From: Cesiribacter sp. SM1
Lineage (GTDB): Bacteria; Bacteroidota; Bacteroidia; Cytophagales; Cyclobacteriaceae
DNA: 64,000 nt
NCBI RefSeq assembly: GCF_020178975.1
Contig: NZ_JAHXBU010000094.1
Location: forward strand, 1 to 64,000
Direction: 5' to 3'
Positions within the stretch are counted from its first letter, which is position 1. Every line of letters starts with the position of its first letter. Positions 45,303 through 54,216 of the stretch are shown here, piece after piece. Under the pieces are notes generated by a model. It saw only the letters and a list, made by a program, of their open reading frames with translations, was not told the origin of the DNA and searched no databases. The position numbers and the translations under genes are program-made.

Positions 45303-47204
45303 ATGACGCAACCCTCTCCTAAAGAAATATACCAGAACAACAGTAATCGTTACCAGGCAACTGCAGATCAGTTCAAAAAACAGGTACAGAAATGGGCAGT
45401 TGTCAGAATCGTTTTTTTTGTAATTGTGCTTGTGCTCCTGGTTTACCTGGCCAATGAGCGCCAGAGTGCCTGGGTAATTGCACTGCTCTTCGTAACCCCC
45501 TTCATTTTTGCTTTCCTGGTAAAAAAGCATCGAAAGTATAAAGAGCAGTGGGGCCTCAACCAGATTTTAGTAGACATTAACCGGCAGGAGCTACAGCGGC
45601 TTCAGCATAAGTTCGAGGGCATGCCTACCGGGCAGGAACATTATATGGCCCTCCATATCTACCATCCCGATCTTGATGTACTGGGCCGGCATTCTTTGTT
45701 TCAGCTCCTGAACCGCACAGCAACCCCTGGTGGAGAATCGATGCTTGCCTACTGGTTAAGCAAACCGGCACCTGCACAGGAAGTAAACGCCCGGCAGGAA
45801 GCAGTAAAAGAGCTTGCTCCGCTCCTGGACTGGCGACAGCAGTTTGCTGCCATGGGTTTATTTCATAAAAAGCCGCATGCAACCCTGGAGCCGCTGCAGC
45901 AGTGGCTGCAAAGCCCCAATGTGGTACTGCCCCGCAGCATGTACCGCATTGCATTTGCCACCCTGCCACCGCTCACGGTTTTGCTGATCCTGGCTTTTCT
46001 GTTCCTGGATATTTCCTTCTGGTGGATTATTGGCGCTGCTATTGTAAATGCACTGGTAGTGTTCCGCCTGGCACCTGTAGCCAAAGTTGCAGAAGAAGCA
46101 GCCTACAACAGCATAACCATACTTAAGGGTAGTGCGGGCATGTTTGAGCTGCTTGAAAACGGCAAATGGCAATCGGCTTACCTCCAGGAGCTGCAGCAGC
46201 AGTTTATGAAACAGGATGCTAAAGTATCGGGGCAGATCAGGGAGCTATCGAGGATTTTAGACGGACTGGAATCGCGCAGCAACGGGCTTTATATGGTGCT
46301 GAACACCCTGTTTCTACAAGACCTCTACTGGATGTTGCGGGCAGAGCGCTGGAAAGAACGTGTTAAAGCAGATATCGACACCTGGTTCGAAGCACTCTAC
46401 GTCTGGGAGAGCCTGAACAGCATGGCTGGCCTGGCTTATTCAGAGCCGGACTGGACATTCCCGGAGGTTGTCACATCTGCTACTCATCTGTATGAGGCCA
46501 AAGAGCTTGGCCATCCGCTCCTGCCAAACGGCAGGGTAACCAATGATTTTGAGCTAAGTGGTAAAGGAGAAGTAGTATTAATTACCGGTTCAAACATGGC
46601 CGGAAAGAGCACCTTTTTAAGAACAGTAGGCATTAATGCTGTGCTGGCATTGGCAGGGGCACCTGTTTGTGCCAGGCAAATGCGCTTAAGCTGTATGCAG
46701 GTTTTTACCAGTATGCGCACCCAGGATTCACTTGCCGAGAATGTATCTTCCTTTTATGCCGAATTGCAGCGCATACGGCAGCTGCTTAGGCTGCTTAGGG
46801 CCAGTTCGGTGCAGGAAACCCTTACAGATATGCCAACACAGGAGCTGGCCCTGCCTCCGGATGCCAACCCCGAACTGCCGGTGCTCTTTTTACTGGATGA
46901 GATCCTGAAAGGCACCAATTCTGCCGACAGGCATAAAGGAGCCGCTTCGCTCATCAGGCAGCTGCAGGGACTCAATGCTTCCGGGCTTATTTCTACCCAC
47001 GACCTAGACCTGGGACAGACGGCCAGTGGAGCGGGCCTGCGCAACTACAGCTTTAACAGCGAAGTAGTAGGACAGGAAATCCGCTTTAACTATAAACTGG
47101 AGCCAGGCTTGTGCAGTAGCTTCAATGCCAGTGCACTTATGGCCAAAATGGGTATAGACATAGACCTTGGGGGAGAAAAACCTCAAAAGACCGCCTCCAG
47201 ATAG
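45303..47204 (+). CDS. Membrane-anchored MutS-like ATPase
   Basis: A 633-residue protein with the C-terminal ATPase of the MutS family but no mismatch-recognition domain. Two helices near the N-terminus (about 33-50, 57-73) and two more (about 220-255) predict a membrane protein. The lever/clamp-like helical region (about 270-410) leads to Walker A GSNMAGKST (429-437), the MRTQDSLAENVSSFYAEL signature, Walker B LFLLDEI (528-534) and GTNSADR. A Pro/Glu-rich insert of about 25 residues separates signature and Walker B. Lone gene with terminator upstream; anmK follows. It is unlikely to be the canonical mismatch repair MutS. The function is unknown. Confidence 0.87.
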   Translation: MTQPSPKEIYQNNSNRYQATADQFKKQVQKWAVVRIVFFVIVLVLLVYLANERQSAWVIALLFVTPFIFAFLVKKHRKYKEQWGLNQILVDINRQELQRLQHKFEGMPTGQEHYMALHIYHPDLDVLGRHSLFQLLNRTATPGGESMLAYWLSKPAPAQEVNARQEAVKELAPLLDWRQQFAAMGLFHKKPHATLEPLQQWLQSPNVVLPRSMYRIAFATLPPLTVLLILAFLFLDISFWWIIGAAIVNALVVFRLAPVAKVAEEAAYNSITILKGSAGMFELLENGKWQSAYLQELQQQFMKQDAKVSGQIRELSRILDGLESRSNGLYMVLNTLFLQDLYWMLRAERWKERVKADIDTWFEALYVWESLNSMAGLAYSEPDWTFPEVVTSATHLYEAKELGHPLLPNGRVTNDFELSGKGEVVLITGSNMAGKSTFLRTVGINAVLALAGAPVCARQMRLSCMQVFTSMRTQDSLAENVSSFYAELQRIRQLLRLLRASSVQETLTDMPTQELALPPDANPELPVLFLLDEILKGTNSADRHKGAASLIRQLQGLNASGLISTHDLDLGQTASGAGLRNYSFNSEVVGQEIRFNYKLEPGLCSSFNASALMAKMGIDIDLGGEKPQKTASR

Positions 47205-47229
47205 TCTCGATTTTTTTAGAACTAATGAT

Positions 47230-48330
47230 ATGATAAATACCTACACCCTTATTGGCGCCATGTCAGGCACATCTTTAGATGGGCTAGATTTGGCCTGCTG
47301 CCATTTCAGGCTGCTCGAAGGAAAATGGGAGTACTCTGTACTGGCATCCGAAACCATACCCTACGATGAGCACTGGCAGCAGCGCCTGGCAGACTTAATG
47401 CAGGCCGATGCGATTACTTTCATCAAAACAGATCGTGAGTTAGGCAAATGGATGGGTGAGCAGGTACGTATCTTTATGGACCAGCACCAAGTACAGCCAC
47501 AGGCGCTGGCCTCTCATGGCCACACTGTTTTCCATAAACCCGAAGAAGGCTATACCGTGCAAATTGGCCATGGCTTTAATCTGATGCTTGCCAGTGGCCT
47601 GCCTGTTATCAATGATTTCAGGAGCCTGGATGTAGCCCTTGGCGGGCATGGCGCTCCCCTGGTACCCATAGGAGATGAGCTGCTCTTCAGCGATTTTACC
47701 TATTGCCTTAACCTGGGTGGCATTGCCAATATTTCTGCCCCTGGCAGCAGTGGAAGAATTGCCTATGATATTTGCCCGGCCAATGGTGTGCTCAATTACC
47801 TCTCCCGCAAGCTGGGCAAGCCTTATGACGAAGACGGCAGACTGGCTGAAAGCGGCAGCACCATAGAAGCATTGCTGCAGCAGCTGAACAAGCTGGCCTA
47901 TTACAGTCAAAAGCCGCCAAAAAGCCTGGGATACGAATGGGTACAGGAGCATGTACTGCCGCTGTTGGCTGCCAGCAAAGCCTCTGTACCCGATCTGCTG
48001 GCAACCTTCTGTGAACATATTGCCGTACAAATTGCGCAATCGATTAAGTTATTGCAGCTAAAAGAAGCTCTAGACGGACAGAAGCGCTTGCTTGTAACGG
48101 GTGGAGGTGCCTTTAACCATCACCTGATCAGGCTTATACAGCATCATGTTGCTCCCCTGGGAGTTGAGGTGGTTATTCCCGATAAACAAACCATTGGATT
48201 TAAAGAAGCCATAATTTTTGCTTTTTTAGGAGCCCTGCGCCTGATGGGCGAACCCAACTGCCTGAGCAGTGTAACAGGCGCTGCCGCAGATAATTGCGGT
48301 GGGGTTATTTATGACAACATTCTACAATAA
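47230..48330 (+). CDS. anmK: Anhydro-N-acetylmuramic acid kinase
   Basis: A 366-residue ASKHA-fold kinase that phosphorylates and opens 1,6-anhydro-MurNAc during cell-wall recycling. The N-terminal GTSLDG (13-18), ASHGHTVFH, NLGGIANIS and VTGGGAFN motifs are in the usual order. I start at ATG 47230; the frame stays open upstream to 47167, but that extension lies partly inside the MutS-like gene. It pairs functionally with the elongasome genes upstream. Confidence 0.93.
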   Translation: MINTYTLIGAMSGTSLDGLDLACCHFRLLEGKWEYSVLASETIPYDEHWQQRLADLMQADAITFIKTDRELGKWMGEQVRIFMDQHQVQPQALASHGHTVFHKPEEGYTVQIGHGFNLMLASGLPVINDFRSLDVALGGHGAPLVPIGDELLFSDFTYCLNLGGIANISAPGSSGRIAYDICPANGVLNYLSRKLGKPYDEDGRLAESGSTIEALLQQLNKLAYYSQKPPKSLGYEWVQEHVLPLLAASKASVPDLLATFCEHIAVQIAQSIKLLQLKEALDGQKRLLVTGGGAFNHHLIRLIQHHVAPLGVEVVIPDKQTIGFKEAIIFAFLGALRLMGEPNCLSSVTGAAADNCGGVIYDNILQ

Positions 48331-48355
48331 TACAGGGCAACTGCCTACCTGAATA

Positions 48356-49582
48356 ATGAAAGAACTACTCAAGAAATTCGAGAACAAACGACCAGAAATA
48401 GTATTTGAATGGAAAGACCCTGAAACCGAAGCCGAAGGCTGGGTGGTGATCAATTCTCTTAGAAATGGTGCCGCCGGCGGTGGCACCAGAATGCGCCCCG
48501 GCTTGGATCGCCACGAGGTAGAGTCGCTGGCCAAAACAATGGAGGTTAAGTTTACAGTATCTGGCCCTCCCATTGGCGGAGCAAAATCGGGCATAAATTT
48601 CGATCCGGCCGATCCGCGTAAGCAGGGCGTGCTGGAGCGCTGGTACAAAGCAGTAATTCCCCTGCTCAAAAGCTATTACGGTACCGGTGGCGATCTTAAC
48701 GTAGATGAAATTCATGAGGTAATTCCCATCACTGAAGATTATGGCCTGTGGCACCCGCAGGAAGGGGTTGTTAATGGCCATTTTGCTGCCACCGAGCCAC
48801 AGAAGATTCAGAAAATAGGCCAGCTACGGCAGGGGGTAAGTAAGGTGCTCGAAGATGTGAATTACAGCCCTGCCATTGAAAAAAAGTTCAGGGTTGCCGA
48901 TATGATCACTGGCTGGGGTGTAGCCGAATCTGTACGCCATTATTACGATCTGTGGGGCGGTAAGCTGGAGGGCAAGCGGGCCATTATTCAGGGCTGGGGT
49001 AATGTAGGTGCAGCGGCAGCCTATTACCTGGCAAAATCAGGTGTGAAAATCGTAGGCATTATTGATCGGGTGGGCGGCCTTATAGAACCTAATGGATTTA
49101 CTGAAGAAGAGGTGCGCCAGCTGCTGTTAAACAGAAACCGTAATATGCTGAATGCTCAAGGCATGCTGAGCTTTGAAGAAGTGAATCGCCGGATCTGGGA
49201 TGTTCCTGCAGAAATTTTCATTCCGGCAGCTGCCTCGCGCCTGGTAAGCCGCGAACAGGTAGCACAAATGAAAAAAGGAGGTCTTGAAGTAGTTAGCTCA
49301 GGAGCCAATGTTCCCTTCAGGGATTCTGAAATCTTTTTTGGCCCTACCATGGAGTTTGCCGACGGGCAGGTATCAGTAATAGCAGATTTCATAGCAAACT
49401 GTGCCATGGCCCGGGTATTTGCCTATTTAATGAGCAGCGAGATAGAAATTACCGATGAGGCGCTGTTCCATGATACTTCTGATACCATCAGGCAGGCTTT
49501 GGTACAGGTACGTGAACTTACCCCCGGCACTACAGGTCTGTCTAAGGCTGCTTTTGAAATAGCACTGCAGCAATTGGTGTAA
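48356..49582 (+). CDS. Glu/Leu/Phe/Val dehydrogenase family protein
   Basis: A 408-residue NAD(P)-dependent amino-acid dehydrogenase. The substrate-binding GGAKSGI motif with its lysine is at 74-80, the GGDLNVDE block near 111-118 and the Rossmann motif GWGNVG at 213-218. The N-terminal domain is shorter than in most hexameric glutamate dehydrogenases, and the C-terminal domain shows SGANVPFRD. Substrate could be glutamate or a branched-chain amino acid. It lies 25 bases after anmK and is probably co-transcribed. Confidence 0.87.
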   Translation: MKELLKKFENKRPEIVFEWKDPETEAEGWVVINSLRNGAAGGGTRMRPGLDRHEVESLAKTMEVKFTVSGPPIGGAKSGINFDPADPRKQGVLERWYKAVIPLLKSYYGTGGDLNVDEIHEVIPITEDYGLWHPQEGVVNGHFAATEPQKIQKIGQLRQGVSKVLEDVNYSPAIEKKFRVADMITGWGVAESVRHYYDLWGGKLEGKRAIIQGWGNVGAAAAYYLAKSGVKIVGIIDRVGGLIEPNGFTEEEVRQLLLNRNRNMLNAQGMLSFEEVNRRIWDVPAEIFIPAAASRLVSREQVAQMKKGGLEVVSSGANVPFRDSEIFFGPTMEFADGQVSVIADFIANCAMARVFAYLMSSEIEITDEALFHDTSDTIRQALVQVRELTPGTTGLSKAAFEIALQQLV

Positions 49583-49827
49583 TCTGTTAATCTTACAACT
49601 GTTTATTCACTGTTTAGACACTATATTTACTGTTAGTTACAGGCATGCCCAATAATTTTGGGCTCCTGTAATAAATATCAGAACAAAAAACTGCAGTATA
49701 TGGACTGGAAATAAGGTAAATTCTTATTTTTAGCCATGAAAATTAACAGGTAAGTTTCTGAGTAGGCCAGCCTACCCATGCCCGCTATAGACAGGCTCCA
49801 ACCTGATATTCGTCTGACTTTTTGTAC

Positions 49828-51348
49828 ATGAAGAAATATTTCCTAACCCTTTTTCTACTGATTTTTTCCATTATTGGTTTCAGTAGTAATAACTCTGCCC
49901 TGGCAATACAAGCAAGTGATTCTGTAGTTGTAGCACAATCTCATACCGATGAAGCAGCAGAAAATACTGCTGTTCATCTTGCCGAAGGTGAGGAAGCGCA
50001 CCCTGTAACTTCTGCTCCTGCCTGGGCAGTTATTCCTTTTGTGGCTTTACTGCTCATGATTGCCACAGGACCACTTTTTTATGAGCATTTCTGGCATAAG
50101 CGTTATCCGCTGATAGCGATTGGACTGGCTTTGCTGGTGGTGTTCTATTACATCTTTTACCTGCTTAACGTTGCTTCCGTTATTCATGCCCTGGCAGAGT
50201 ATGTGCAGTTTATCTCACTGCTGGCCGCTCTGTATATAGCCTCCGGGGGTATCATGATCAACATTGACAAGAAAGCCACCCCCATGGCCAATGTGGTGCT
50301 GTTGATAGCAGGAGCTGTTATTTCTAATCTTATTGGCACCACCGGTGCCTCTATGCTACTGATCAGGCCTTTCATCCGGCTCAATAAAACCAGGATCAAG
50401 GCTTACCATATTATCTTTTTTATTTTCGCGGTAAGTAACATCGGTGGCAGCTTAACGCCTATCGGTGATCCTCCGCTGTTCCTTGGCTTTCTGAAAGGGG
50501 TGCCATTTACCTGGACCCTCACACATAATTTTCTGCCATGGCTGCTTGCCCTCGCCATCCTGATCACAATCTTCTACATTATTGACAGGCGCAATAAGGA
50601 GAGTATGGACGATCTGGTAGGCGATGTTAGCTACACCAACCGTATCAGGCTGGTAGGCTTAAGGAATTTTGCCTGGCTTGCTGTAGTAATTGCAGCAGTG
50701 TTCATAGATCCAAAAATTTTCCCTGAGGTTGTACCTGGCATTCATTACCACGGCGAAACTTTCTCTTTTGTAAGGGAGGCCATCATGCTGTCTGTAGCAT
50801 ACCTCTCCTACCGCTTTGCAAGCAAGGAGGCCCATGCAGGCAATGATTTTAACTTCGAGCCAATTCGTGAAGTTGCCTTTATCTTTATTGGAATTTTTGG
50901 TACGATGATGCCTGCCCTGGAACTGGTAGGCTCCTTTGCCAAATCAGAAGCCGGGGCTGCTCTTATTACCCACAACACCCTGTACTGGGGAACAGGTTTG
51001 TTATCAGGCTTTTTAGATAATGCGCCTACTTATTTAAACTTTCTGGCTGCAGCCATGGCATCTAAAGGTGCCAGTTTAAGTAATCCCGGAGAGGTGGTTG
51101 CCTTCTCCCAGGGCCAGTACCCCGATAGTGTACTTGATCTGATGGCGATTTCTGTTGCAGCTGTTTTCTTTGGTGCCATGACCTATATCGGAAATGGTCC
51201 TAACTTTATGGTGAAATCGATCGCAGAACAGATTGGTATAAAAATGCCTTCGTTCTTTGGCTACATTATTCGCTTTTCCATTCCTGTTCTCCTGCCAATC
51301 CTGATCTTAATCTGGCTGGTGTTCTTTGCTTTTGCACCAACCGCCTAA
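49828..51348 (+). CDS. nhaD: Sodium:proton antiporter, NhaD family
   Basis: A 506-residue inner-membrane antiporter of the ion-transporter superfamily, with about 12-13 helices. It begins with a signal-like segment (MKKYFLTLFLLIF) and an acidic periplasmic stretch (about 30-58) before the first core helix, as in other NhaD proteins. Conserved parts are ISNLIGTTGASMLLIRP, NIGGSLTPIGDPPLFLGF and SGFLDNAPTYLNF. It helps maintain pH and sodium balance, fitting a marine or saline habitat. The ATG at 49828 is preferred over the TTG two codons earlier. Confidence 0.92.
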   Translation: MKKYFLTLFLLIFSIIGFSSNNSALAIQASDSVVVAQSHTDEAAENTAVHLAEGEEAHPVTSAPAWAVIPFVALLLMIATGPLFYEHFWHKRYPLIAIGLALLVVFYYIFYLLNVASVIHALAEYVQFISLLAALYIASGGIMINIDKKATPMANVVLLIAGAVISNLIGTTGASMLLIRPFIRLNKTRIKAYHIIFFIFAVSNIGGSLTPIGDPPLFLGFLKGVPFTWTLTHNFLPWLLALAILITIFYIIDRRNKESMDDLVGDVSYTNRIRLVGLRNFAWLAVVIAAVFIDPKIFPEVVPGIHYHGETFSFVREAIMLSVAYLSYRFASKEAHAGNDFNFEPIREVAFIFIGIFGTMMPALELVGSFAKSEAGAALITHNTLYWGTGLLSGFLDNAPTYLNFLAAAMASKGASLSNPGEVVAFSQGQYPDSVLDLMAISVAAVFFGAMTYIGNGPNFMVKSIAEQIGIKMPSFFGYIIRFSIPVLLPILILIWLVFFAFAPTA

Positions 51349-51358
51349 GCATTCATTA

Positions 51359-51378
51359 TTACTAAACAAATTTAGTAA
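51359..51378. terminator. Perfect palindrome between convergent nhaD and barrel gene
   Basis: TTACTAAA-CAAA-TTTAGTAA is a perfect 8-bp stem with a 4-base loop, 10 bases after the nhaD stop. There is no long T-run on either side, so it may be a weak bidirectional terminator or mRNA-end stabilising hairpin. Confidence 0.5.
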
Positions 51379-51462
51379 GTACAGGAAGATAACGATAACA
51401 TATTGCCCAACGCACATATATGTAAAGCAGAACTGCTAATGCGCATTGTGTATAGCTGAATC

Positions 51463-52095
51463 TTAAAAAACCAGGGCTCCGTATAGCTGCATTCCGTGCA
51501 GGCTTGCCCCTCCGAGATAGCTGCTGGCAATCTGTTTTTCCTCAAGCTTACGCAGGCTGTATGCATAGCGGGCACCAAAAGCCAGCGGGCTCATGTTTAT
51601 TTCCAGGCCTGCATTAAGGCCGTAGTTCCATTTCTGCAGTTCGTTGGGTGTAAGCCTGGATACAGCCGGGTTGGTAGCCGAGCTTACATTATCATTCATG
51701 AGCAGGCCTATGTACGGGCCAGCCTGAATTTCAAAAATATCGTTAGCCCGATAGCTTAGCAGGATGGGGAGCTCTGCAAAATCAAAACTGTAGGTAGTTT
51801 CATAGGCCTGTCGTGCTCCATCGCCGGAGTAAGAGAGAGTTGCACTGTTGCTGTTGTACAGCAACTCTGGCTGCAGCCACCATTTATACATTAGCGGAAG
51901 CTTCATGGCTACGCCAGCCTGCCAGCCAATGCTAAACGAAGGCTGATAGCTGCTGCCGGTAAAGGAAGAATACAGCGCGCCACCTTTCAGCAAATAACTT
52001 TTAACTGCCTCAGGCCTTGTGTATGCACGATGAACCTGTGAATGCCCCAGTAAAGGAATGAGTACAAATAAGGTACTCCACAGCCATTTTTGCAT
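51463..52095 (-). CDS. Outer-membrane beta-barrel protein
   Basis: A 210-residue exported protein with a signal peptide (cleavage near GHSQ, residue 20) and alternating-residue beta strands ending in aromatic or hydrophobic residues, including a C-terminal YGALVF. GARYAYSLRKLEE and GPYIGLLMND are typical of the PorT/OmpW-like barrel family (PF13568-type). It probably forms an 8-stranded barrel. Substrate or partner unknown. It is separated by 20 bases from the LD-carboxypeptidase gene and is likely co-transcribed with it. Confidence 0.78.
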   Translation of the reverse strand: MQKWLWSTLFVLIPLLGHSQVHRAYTRPEAVKSYLLKGGALYSSFTGSSYQPSFSIGWQAGVAMKLPLMYKWWLQPELLYNSNSATLSYSGDGARQAYETTYSFDFAELPILLSYRANDIFEIQAGPYIGLLMNDNVSSATNPAVSRLTPNELQKWNYGLNAGLEINMSPLAFGARYAYSLRKLEEKQIASSYLGGASLHGMQLYGALVF

Positions 52096-52115
52096 AGCGA
52101 TACTATAGAAAAGAT

Positions 52116-53030
52116 TTAAGACATCGGAACGGGCTGGAACAACGCAGCACCTGAATCACTAACTTCCAGCACCACCCTGGCACCTACAGGTACAGCAAGG
52201 TTCAGTGGCTCATGTCCTATTTCAAAGCCAAATGCTACCGGATAAGAATAGGCTGCTACATGTTCCTGTATGATCTCATAGGCATCTTTGCCAAAGGGTA
52301 CTGCATTATCGCGCATACCCGACATCTGCCCCACTACAAGGCCTGACAGGCGCTCTAAACGCCCGCTTCGTTTCAGGTGCACCATCATACGGTCTACGTG
52401 GTAGAGGTACTCATCAAGGTCTTCCATAAACAGAACAGCGCCATCATAGGAGGGCTCCGATGCCGTAGCAATCAGGTTGTTGAGCAGGGACAGGTTTCCA
52501 CCCAGCAATATACCCGCTGCCTTCCCTGCCCTGTTAAGGGCATGAACGGGGGCCTTTATGGCTAAAGGTTCCCCAAGGAGCAGCTTTCGCAGGCTTTCTA
52601 TACTTTGTGTTCTTCCGGGCTGCTCATCAAACCCTCCGGCCATAGTGCAGTGTATTCCCTGTACTCCCAGGCTACACAGGTGGCAAAGTATAGCCGTAAC
52701 ATCACTAAAGCCACAGAGCCACTTAGGTTGTTGCAAAAAGCGGTTCCAGTCCACACCATCGATGATGCGGGTAGTACCATAACCGCCCCTGGAGAAAAGA
52801 ATAGCCCTGATGGAAGGGTCATTCAGCATTTGCTGAAACTCCTGCAGCCGTTGCTCATCTGTACCGGCAAACTGGTGATGCCTGGAGAATACATATTTAC
52901 CCAGCACTACATTAAATCCCCAGCCTTCTAAAAGTGCTTTGGCCTTTAGTATGATTGCTTCCTCTGCCCAGCGGGCAGTGGAGGTTATAGCTATGGTATC
53001 TCCTGCTTGTAAATAAGGTGGATGTTGCAC
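52116..53030 (-). CDS. LD-carboxypeptidase, family S66
   Basis: A 304-residue cytoplasmic-type serine peptidase that trims the terminal D-Ala from tetrapeptide muropeptides. Conserved motifs are SRGGYGTTRI (80-89), GFSD (107-110) containing the nucleophile serine, GGNLSLL, and the C-terminal histidine in FEIGHEP. The GTG start lies only a few bases after the skp operon terminator. It fits with anmK in peptidoglycan recycling. Confidence 0.9.
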   Translation of the reverse strand: MQHPPYLQAGDTIAITSTARWAEEAIILKAKALLEGWGFNVVLGKYVFSRHHQFAGTDEQRLQEFQQMLNDPSIRAILFSRGGYGTTRIIDGVDWNRFLQQPKWLCGFSDVTAILCHLCSLGVQGIHCTMAGGFDEQPGRTQSIESLRKLLLGEPLAIKAPVHALNRAGKAAGILLGGNLSLLNNLIATASEPSYDGAVLFMEDLDEYLYHVDRMMVHLKRSGRLERLSGLVVGQMSGMRDNAVPFGKDAYEIIQEHVAAYSYPVAFGFEIGHEPLNLAVPVGARVVLEVSDSGAALFQPVPMS

Positions 53031-53037
53031 AATGCAA

Positions 53038-53068
53038 AATAAAAAACCCCGGACAAAAAGCCGGGGTT
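53038..53068 (-). terminator. Terminator of the uppS-bamA-skp-skp operon
   Basis: On the minus strand AACCCCGG-CTTTTTGT-CCGGGGTT is followed by a run of T. It ends immediately before the GTG of the LD-carboxypeptidase gene. Confidence 0.9.
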
Positions 53069-53089
53069 AAACTAGAAAGATTCTAATAA

Positions 53090-53656
53090 TTATTTTTGTG
53101 CGTTAGCTGCTTCTTTAGGAGTTACTCCCATTTTTTTCAGCACAAGATTAGAAATATCCTGGCTTTCGTCAGCTACAAACAGCAGTGTTGGTACACCTGC
53201 TACTTCAGAGTTCAGAACGTGGCTATAGTTGTTTTCTTTGGCAACCACATCAATATTATTCTGAATTTTATCATAAGCTGGCGCTAACAGATCAGATTCT
53301 TTTTTCTGGATCAGGCTTTGGGCATCGCGCTGGCTTTGCTCAATTTTGCCCTGCAGCTCACGCAATTCTGTTTCTTTCTGCTGGCGAATTTCTGGCAGAA
53401 GTGTCTGGCCTGTTTTGTTGTATGCTTCCATCTTCTGCTGGAACTCCTGGTATTGAGTCTGCAGCTGAGTGGTTAGTTGTTTTTCATACTCAACCAGTTG
53501 CTTTTCTATCTGCTTATATTCGGGCATCTGGCTCAGAATATAGTTAACGCTGGCATATCCTATTTTAGTCGGTTTTGGTGTAGCTGCCGTTTGTGCCATG
53601 GCACCGAATCCTGTGAGCAGCAGCGCCAAAAGAGCTAATACAAATTTGTTTTTCAT
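53090..53656 (-). CDS. Periplasmic chaperone, OmpH/Skp family (second copy)
   Basis: A 188-residue periplasmic chaperone starting at the ATG 53656 (MKNKFVLALLALLL, signal peptide ending AMAQ). The frame stays open upstream into the first skp gene but that part is not a signal peptide. The mature chain has the Skp plan: a short beta strand (KIGYASVNYILSQMPEYKQ), long Gln/Glu/Lys-rich coiled-coil arms (about 50-130) and a C-terminal strand. It should bind unfolded outer-membrane proteins en route to BamA. It differs from the first copy by a Thr/Pro linker after the signal peptide and a longer tail. Confidence 0.89.
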   Translation of the reverse strand: MKNKFVLALLALLLTGFGAMAQTAATPKPTKIGYASVNYILSQMPEYKQIEKQLVEYEKQLTTQLQTQYQEFQQKMEAYNKTGQTLLPEIRQQKETELRELQGKIEQSQRDAQSLIQKKESDLLAPAYDKIQNNIDVVAKENNYSHVLNSEVAGVPTLLFVADESQDISNLVLKKMGVTPKEAANAQK

Positions 53657-53675
53657 GCTATCGCGTATTTGGTTT

Positions 53676-54212
53676 TTATTTGATTGTGTCTTCTTTATCA
53701 CCTAATCCAAGCTCTTCCAGCACATAGTCTGTATAATCATGGACAGGATTTGTGTAAATTATTACCAGTTCTCCTGATTTATCAAAAACAACCTGCAGTT
53801 TTTGCTTTACAGCTACCTTTTCAACAGCATCAAAAACTTTTTCCTGCACCGGCTGTAAAAGCTCTTTCTGCTTCAGAAAAAACATGCCTTCGTAACCAAA
53901 CACCTTGGTCTGGTAATCTTTTAAGGTTTGTTCTCTCTTTTTTATATCAGTGAGCCTTTCCTGCTTCATGGCATCGGTAAGCAAAACCTCTTCGGTTTTA
54001 AGGGCACTGTAAAGTGCTTCTATTTCCTTTTGCTTATCCTTTATCTCATCCTGCCAACCCAGGGATACCTTTTGTATCTCCTGCTGTGCCTCTTTATACT
54101 CCGGCATCTTGTTCAGGATGTATTGCGTATCTACATAACCAAATTTCTGGCCAAACACGTTCGGCACGGCCAAAAAAATGAAAAAAAGTAGAAAATAAAT
54201 TTTCCTGTTCAT
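53676..54212 (-). CDS. Periplasmic chaperone, OmpH/Skp family (first copy)
   Basis: A 178-residue Skp-like chaperone with a signal peptide (MNRKIYFLLFFIFL, cleavage near VFGQ). The mature start KFGYVDTQYILNKMPEYKE is closely similar to that of the second copy, followed by coiled-coil arms (about 45-115) and the closing strand VDYV-type segment. It lies 4 bases downstream of bamA. Two Skp genes directly after bamA are a common arrangement in Bacteroidota and probably give mixed or alternative trimers. Confidence 0.89.
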   Translation of the reverse strand: MNRKIYFLLFFIFLAVPNVFGQKFGYVDTQYILNKMPEYKEAQQEIQKVSLGWQDEIKDKQKEIEALYSALKTEEVLLTDAMKQERLTDIKKREQTLKDYQTKVFGYEGMFFLKQKELLQPVQEKVFDAVEKVAVKQKLQVVFDKSGELVIIYTNPVHDYTDYVLEELGLGDKEDTIK

Positions 54213-54216
54213 TCAA

